A stretch of DNA of 7,271 nucleotides from a bacterium (lineage in GTDB: Bacteria; Patescibacteriota; Patescibacteriia; Magasanikbacterales; GWA2-37-8): the NCBI GenBank assembly GCA_021790135.1, contig JAJYIJ010000050.1, forward strand, positions 1-7,271. The letters run 5' to 3'. A program made the position numbers and the translations under genes. This document shows positions 4,317 to 7,271 of this stretch, one piece after another. Every line of letters begins with the position of its first letter. Positions within the stretch are counted from its first letter, which is position 1. Under the pieces are notes generated by a model, which had not been told where the DNA came from, ran no database searches, and saw nothing but the letters and a program-made list of their open reading frames with translations.

Positions 4317-5921
4317 TTACTCTGGAATCAATTTCAATGTCAAAACCGAATGTTCGTGCATAGCATCCGGCGTCTCTCGATCATAAATTTTCTGCGCAAA
4401 AATATCGCCGCTGCCAACGTATTGCCAGTTGCTGATCCGGTCACAGGTGCATCGATCAACCAGATCAACTGGTTCTCCGTGGGCACCGTCCCACTCCCAT
4501 AGCCAGAATGGACCGCTGCCGTATGAAATTGTATTCATAACATCGTTGCTTTGCTTGGTGCAGCGATAAGTGCTCTTCGTGCCTTCTAATTGATCCAGAT
4601 CAATCAACAGTGAAATAGTAGCACCGGGACTAGAGCCGCCAACCGCCGAAAGTGGCATTGGAGGAACTTTGAAAACGATCGGCTTGCCAAGCGCCCCACC
4701 CGTGCAAGGGATACCACCATCGGTCATTGATTCCTCGGTGATGGTGCCGGTACCACTTAACTCCATTTCATCATTAAGCACTAATTGTGCTTTGCCGCTC
4801 GCCGACACGTGCGTATTGCTGCTCGGCTGATCGAAGCTGGTCTGAAAATCCAATTCGAAACGCGCACATTTCTTTAAAATATTCACGATGTCACTACTCC
4901 TCAACCCAGGCTGATCGTCAACGCCGAGCGTCATAGCCAGATTTTCCCACTGCAGAATATTTGCCACTTGCGTAGCGTCTTTATCTTTAACACATTTTTC
5001 GTCTGCCGCCGCAATCGCCTTCTTCAGTCCTTCGACCAAAAGCCCCTTGCCTTCCGCAACTTGGTTCGCGACGCGACCCTCCAGGCCAAACAGCATCGCC
5101 TCCGACAGCCAATGCACATATTCCCGCCCGGCATCTTTGAGTTTGGCTGGATCATCGATTCCGTCTTGAAGATGTGGCTTCACCGACGTGCTGTACCAAA
5201 TTTGTAAAATTTTTACCATTTGGTTCTTAGCGCTTTCCGAAAGCCCCTGATCGGGATGACTCTGATAATCACTGTAGGCAATATTGGCCAAAATTTCGAC
5301 TGCTCGTTGTTCGATCACGTGTGAGTTACTGATGTACGGTACCTGACCGGAAATTTGAATAAACGCCACGCCGGAAAAACCATCCAACCCGACGTTCAAT
5401 TGATTGCCGTTTTGCGTATAAGGAACCCGCTCCATCTGTCCATTCTCGATTACAAAAGCATACAAGCCGCTCCCCACCGACTGAAATTTTTCAGAAAAAG
5501 TTACCGGCTCAGAAAAAATGATACCGGAGGGTCCAAAATTATATCCATCCACCAATTTCCAACCAGCCGGAAGGCCTTGCATAGTATTCATCGCCGTCAT
5601 AGAAATATCCTGCTTCGTCGGCAAAGCATCTTTAGGTAACGTCAATGTAACGGCGCCATTGGTGAGCGACAGGGTTCCTCCTTCCGGGCCAAGAAGAGCA
5701 GAAGACTGGCGTGACGCATCAAGCACCAGATTAACCATCACTGGCTGTCCCGTCTGCTGGAAATCAGCGGCGAAAGTGCCAAAGGAAACGCCACCCGTGC
5801 CATTCTTCATAAAAATATAGATAGCGCAGACGATAAAAACGACCGCAAGTATAATCACCCCGACCACCCACGGCCATTTCTTTATTTTTTTTACATTATC
5901 TCCGCTTGTAGTTTCGGACAT
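4317..5921 (-). CDS. Membrane-anchored extracytoplasmic protein with ZU5-like domain
   Basis: A 534-residue protein. Residues 1-15 are cytoplasmic and basic (KKIKK at 11-15), residues about 17-37 are one transmembrane helix, and the rest should be outside. Residues about 77-145 resemble a ZU5 beta-domain: GPEGGTLSL, AVTLTLPKDALP, then GYNFGPSGIIFSEPVTFSEKF. ZU5 domains occur in surface and adaptor proteins as protein-interaction modules. Residues about 200-355 are mostly helical; residues about 355-534 are beta-rich and Trp/Gly-rich (FWLWEWDGA at 472-480). Six cysteines lie outside the membrane (310, 352, 406, 454, 491, 493), allowing disulfides. No enzyme motif is seen. It is the first gene of a two-gene operon with the lysozyme-like gene, so a role in envelope or cell-surface structure is inferred. 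The ATG at 5921 has no Shine-Dalgarno. Confidence 0.75.
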   Translation of the reverse strand: MSETTSGDNVKKIKKWPWVVGVIILAVVFIVCAIYIFMKNGTGGVSFGTFAADFQQTGQPVMVNLVLDASRQSSALLGPEGGTLSLTNGAVTLTLPKDALPTKQDISMTAMNTMQGLPAGWKLVDGYNFGPSGIIFSEPVTFSEKFQSVGSGLYAFVIENGQMERVPYTQNGNQLNVGLDGFSGVAFIQISGQVPYISNSHVIEQRAVEILANIAYSDYQSHPDQGLSESAKNQMVKILQIWYSTSVKPHLQDGIDDPAKLKDAGREYVHWLSEAMLFGLEGRVANQVAEGKGLLVEGLKKAIAAADEKCVKDKDATQVANILQWENLAMTLGVDDQPGLRSSDIVNILKKCARFELDFQTSFDQPSSNTHVSASGKAQLVLNDEMELSGTGTITEESMTDGGIPCTGGALGKPIVFKVPPMPLSAVGGSSPGATISLLIDLDQLEGTKSTYRCTKQSNDVMNTISYGSGPFWLWEWDGAHGEPVDLVDRCTCDRISNWQYVGSGDIFAQKIYDRETPDAMHEHSVLTLKLIPE

Positions 5922-5966
5922 AATCGAAACGAATGAAATAAAAAATAATTGTCGAATCCATTAACG

Positions 5967-5995
5967 ATTATAACCTACTCACAGCTGAAAAACAA
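5967..5995 (-). promoter_or_regulatory. Candidate promoter of the envelope operon
   Basis: On the minus strand -10 TATAAT (5967-5972, full consensus), 17-nt spacer, weak -35 TTGTTT (5990-5995). Predicted start near 5960, about 38 nt before the ATG of the ZU5-like gene. Confidence 0.55.
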
Positions 5996-6025
5996 ATTAC
6001 TATTGACTAAGTAACATCGCCTATA

Positions 6026-6054
6026 TTGCCAAAAACGCCAATATACGGTATACT
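6026..6054 (+). promoter_or_regulatory. Promoter of the lipoprotein gene
   Basis: -35 TTGCCA (6026-6031), 17-nt spacer, -10 TATACT (6049-6054). Predicted start near 6061, giving a leader of only about 22 nt without a Shine-Dalgarno. It is divergent from the envelope-operon promoter. Confidence 0.7.
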
Positions 6055-6066
6055 AGGTACTACCTA
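6054..6066. promoter_or_regulatory. Palindrome over the lipoprotein gene transcription start (operator candidate)
   Basis: TAGGTA, one base, TACCTA: a perfect 6-bp inverted repeat that begins at the last -10 base and covers the predicted start. A second pair, ACTAG (6052-6056) and CTAGT (6071-6075), overlaps it. The position suits a repressor site. Confidence 0.45.
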
Positions 6067-6082
6067 TTAACTAGTATTAATT

Positions 6083-6508
6083 ATGAAAAAAACTCTTCTA
6101 CTGCTCAGCGCGCTTCTTGGTATCTTTGTTGTCGTCGGCGCCGGTTGCCAATCCAATCAATCAGCACCTGCCACCAATCCGGCCCCAACCGCCCCCGCCG
6201 CCACTGCTACGACGACCAACCCAAATGAAATTACCTTTACTGCTACTCTTGTTGCCACGCGCACGGTAAAATTTGACTGGAATGCTCCTGGGTCCAATCC
6301 AGGCAACTCGTTCATGATTTTGTATAAATCAACACCTAATCCGGCCTTAAATGAAGGCGCCTACTGGAACCGCTATCCTGGAACGGTCAACACCGCCACC
6401 ATCGGTAATATGCCTCCTGGCATCATGCACTATCGCATTTGCGAATTCAACCTCACCACCAACGCCTGCATTCAATTTTCCAAGGATATTGCCCTGGATA
6501 TCCAATAA
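6083..6508 (+). CDS. Small predicted lipoprotein
   Basis: A 141-residue protein with an N-terminal lipoprotein signal: MKK, a hydrophobic core LLLLSALLGIFVVV (5-18), then GAG-C with Cys22 as the lipidation site. The -3 position is Gly instead of the usual Leu, so the lipobox is slightly atypical. Residues 23-47 are a flexible linker rich in Ala, Pro, Thr and Asn. Residues about 48-141 look like one small beta-sandwich, perhaps fibronectin III-like (ITFTATLVATRTVKFDWNAP, GNSFMILYKS, HYRICEFN), with Cys120 and Cys129 likely paired. No catalytic motif is seen and I do not recognise the family. It has its own promoter and terminator, is divergent from the envelope operon and convergent with uvrB. 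Binding or surface adhesion is possible but unproven. Confidence 0.8.
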   Translation: MKKTLLLLSALLGIFVVVGAGCQSNQSAPATNPAPTAPAATATTTNPNEITFTATLVATRTVKFDWNAPGSNPGNSFMILYKSTPNPALNEGAYWNRYPGTVNTATIGNMPPGIMHYRICEFNLTTNACIQFSKDIALDIQ

Positions 6509-6515
6509 GAATCAT

Positions 6516-6556
6516 AAAATAAAAAATCCCTCTTAGCCAGAGGGATTTTTTATTTT
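6516..6556. terminator. Bidirectional intrinsic terminator between the lipoprotein gene and uvrB
   Basis: The core stem AAAAAATCCCTCT (6521-6533) pairs perfectly with AGAGGGATTTTTT (6539-6551) around the loop TAGCC. Five more A-T pairs extend it to 6516-6556. A- and T-runs on both sides let it serve both convergent genes. It overlaps the uvrB stop codon (6550-6552). Confidence 0.9.
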
Positions 6557-7271
6557 CTCTTTTTACTCGGCTCTGTTCCGCTAGTTTTTTGCCGCGTCCG
6601 AAGTTCCCTGATTTCATCACGCAGAATGGCCGCCAGCTCAAATTCCAAATCTTTGGCCGCCTCCTTCATTTGTTTTTCTTTATCTTTAATTATCTCCGCG
6701 AGTGGCCGGGCATCGCCCTGCAAATCCAATTCGGTTAAATGTTTCCTCTGCCGTTCATATTTACTCCTTGCTCCTTTCTCCTTATTCCTTTCACCAATCC
6801 CAAATTCTTCCAAGATATTCCGAATCGTTTTCTCAATCGTTTTGGGCGTGATGCCATGTTCTTTATTATATGCTAATTGAATCTGCCGGCGACGATTGGT
6901 TTCGGCGATCGCTCGTTCCATGGAACCAGTCATCTGGTCAGCATACATCACCACCTGACCGTTGACATTACGCGCCGCGCGACCGATGGTTTGAATTAAA
7001 CTAGTACCACTCCGCAAAAATCCTTCTTTGTCGGCATCCAAAATCGCCACCAGCGACACCTCAGGTATATCCAATCCTTCGCGAAGTAAATTTACCCCAA
7101 CCAAAACATCAATTTTCCCCAGGCGCAAATCCATAATTGTGGCGATACGATCCAAAGTCTCCACATCGCTGTGCAAATAACCAACCTTCATCTTCTTTTC
7201 CTTTAAATAATCCGTCAGATCTTCCGCCATTTTTTTAGTAAGGGTCGTCACGAGTACCCGTTCATTTGCTT
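6550..7271 (-). CDS. uvrB: Excinuclease ABC subunit B, C-terminal part (cut by right edge)
   Basis: UvrB is the helicase-like subunit that verifies damage after UvrA loading and recruits UvrC. About 241 residues are visible, starting in the conserved block ANERVLVTTLTKKMAEDL; the true start lies beyond the right edge, so the GTG at 7251 is an internal valine codon. Next come YLHSD, then helicase motif V (VGVNLLREGLDIPEV), the ILDADKEGFLRS block and motif VI (QTIGRAARN). ETNRRRQIQLAYNKEHGITP precedes a linker containing NKEKGARSK, which is encoded by a heptamer array. The UVR domain (IIKDKEKQMKEAAKDLEFELAAILRDEI) binds UvrC or UvrA. The tail TSGTEPSKKRK is basic. It ends in TAA inside the terminator. 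Confidence 0.97.
   Translation of the reverse strand, partial: ANERVLVTTLTKKMAEDLTDYLKEKKMKVGYLHSDVETLDRIATIMDLRLGKIDVLVGVNLLREGLDIPEVSLVAILDADKEGFLRSGTSLIQTIGRAARNVNGQVVMYADQMTGSMERAIAETNRRRQIQLAYNKEHGITPKTIEKTIRNILEEFGIGERNKEKGARSKYERQRKHLTELDLQGDARPLAEIIKDKEKQMKEAAKDLEFELAAILRDEIRELRTRQKTSGTEPSKKRK
6761..6788. repeat. In-frame 4 x 7-nt tandem repeat inside uvrB
   Basis: Four heptamers on the plus strand: TTACTCC, TTGCTCC, TTTCTCC, TTATTCC. They encode RNKEKGARSK in the poorly conserved linker between the helicase core and the UVR domain. The length (28 nt, four units) equals that of the array in uvrA, but the unit sequence is different. Confidence 0.8.

Noticed and set aside
5944..5955. 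Third copy of the CAATAATT(T/A)TTGACG motif in the envelope-operon leader.
   Set aside because: Only AATAATT and GTCG are shared, with different spacing; in AT-rich DNA this is within chance.
1..7271. UGA recoding as glycine, as in some CPR lineages.
   Set aside because: The TrmB-like and lysozyme-like genes both end in TGA at sensible C-termini, and no in-frame TGA occurs in conserved regions of uvrA or uvrB.

Overview
The window reads as a chromosomal piece of a Candidatus Patescibacteria (CPR) type bacterium. This is inferred from style rather than from a marker gene: AT-rich spacers, heptameric spacer repeats, a TrmB-like regulator, signal-anchored proteins of unknown function, and mostly SD-less starts. 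TGA acts as a stop at two genes, so the code is standard. Both edges cut a nucleotide-excision-repair gene. The left edge holds the first 377 codons of uvrA and the right edge the last 241 or so codons of uvrB, both on the minus strand. Between them lie about 5.4 kb with five other genes in alternating orientations, so uvrB and uvrA are not one operon here. uvrA has its own near-consensus promoter.

Layout from left to right: uvrA 5' part (minus, 1-1131); its leader with inverted heptamer arrays, a stem-loop and a promoter (1132-1316); a TrmB-like transcription regulator (minus, 1351-2100); a 400-bp divergent control region (2101-2502) with a dispersed inverted repeat, two face-away promoters and two copies of a 15-nt operator-like motif; a 105-residue HTH-like protein (plus, 2503-2820) with a structured 3' end and a bidirectional terminator; a two-gene minus-strand envelope operon (a 534-residue membrane-anchored protein with a ZU5-like domain, followed by a 444-residue lysozyme/transglycosylase-like protein with a His-rich tail); a divergent promoter region; a small lipoprotein (plus, 6083-6508); a bidirectional terminator; and the uvrB 3' part (minus).

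Two functional modules can be inferred. The first is a divergent regulator pair (TrmB-like and small HTH protein) whose promoters share an operator-like motif 90 bp apart, suggesting mutual or joint control. The second is a cell-envelope set (ZU5-like anchored protein, peptidoglycan-cleaving candidate, lipoprotein) driven by divergent promoters.

The most unusual observations are these: UvrA lacks the roughly 100-residue insertion between its zinc-finger CxxC and the CPxCxGxRL motif; tandem 7-nt repeats typical of spacers lie in frame inside both uvrA and uvrB; and the small HTH gene differs from every neighbour in ribosome-binding site and codon choice.
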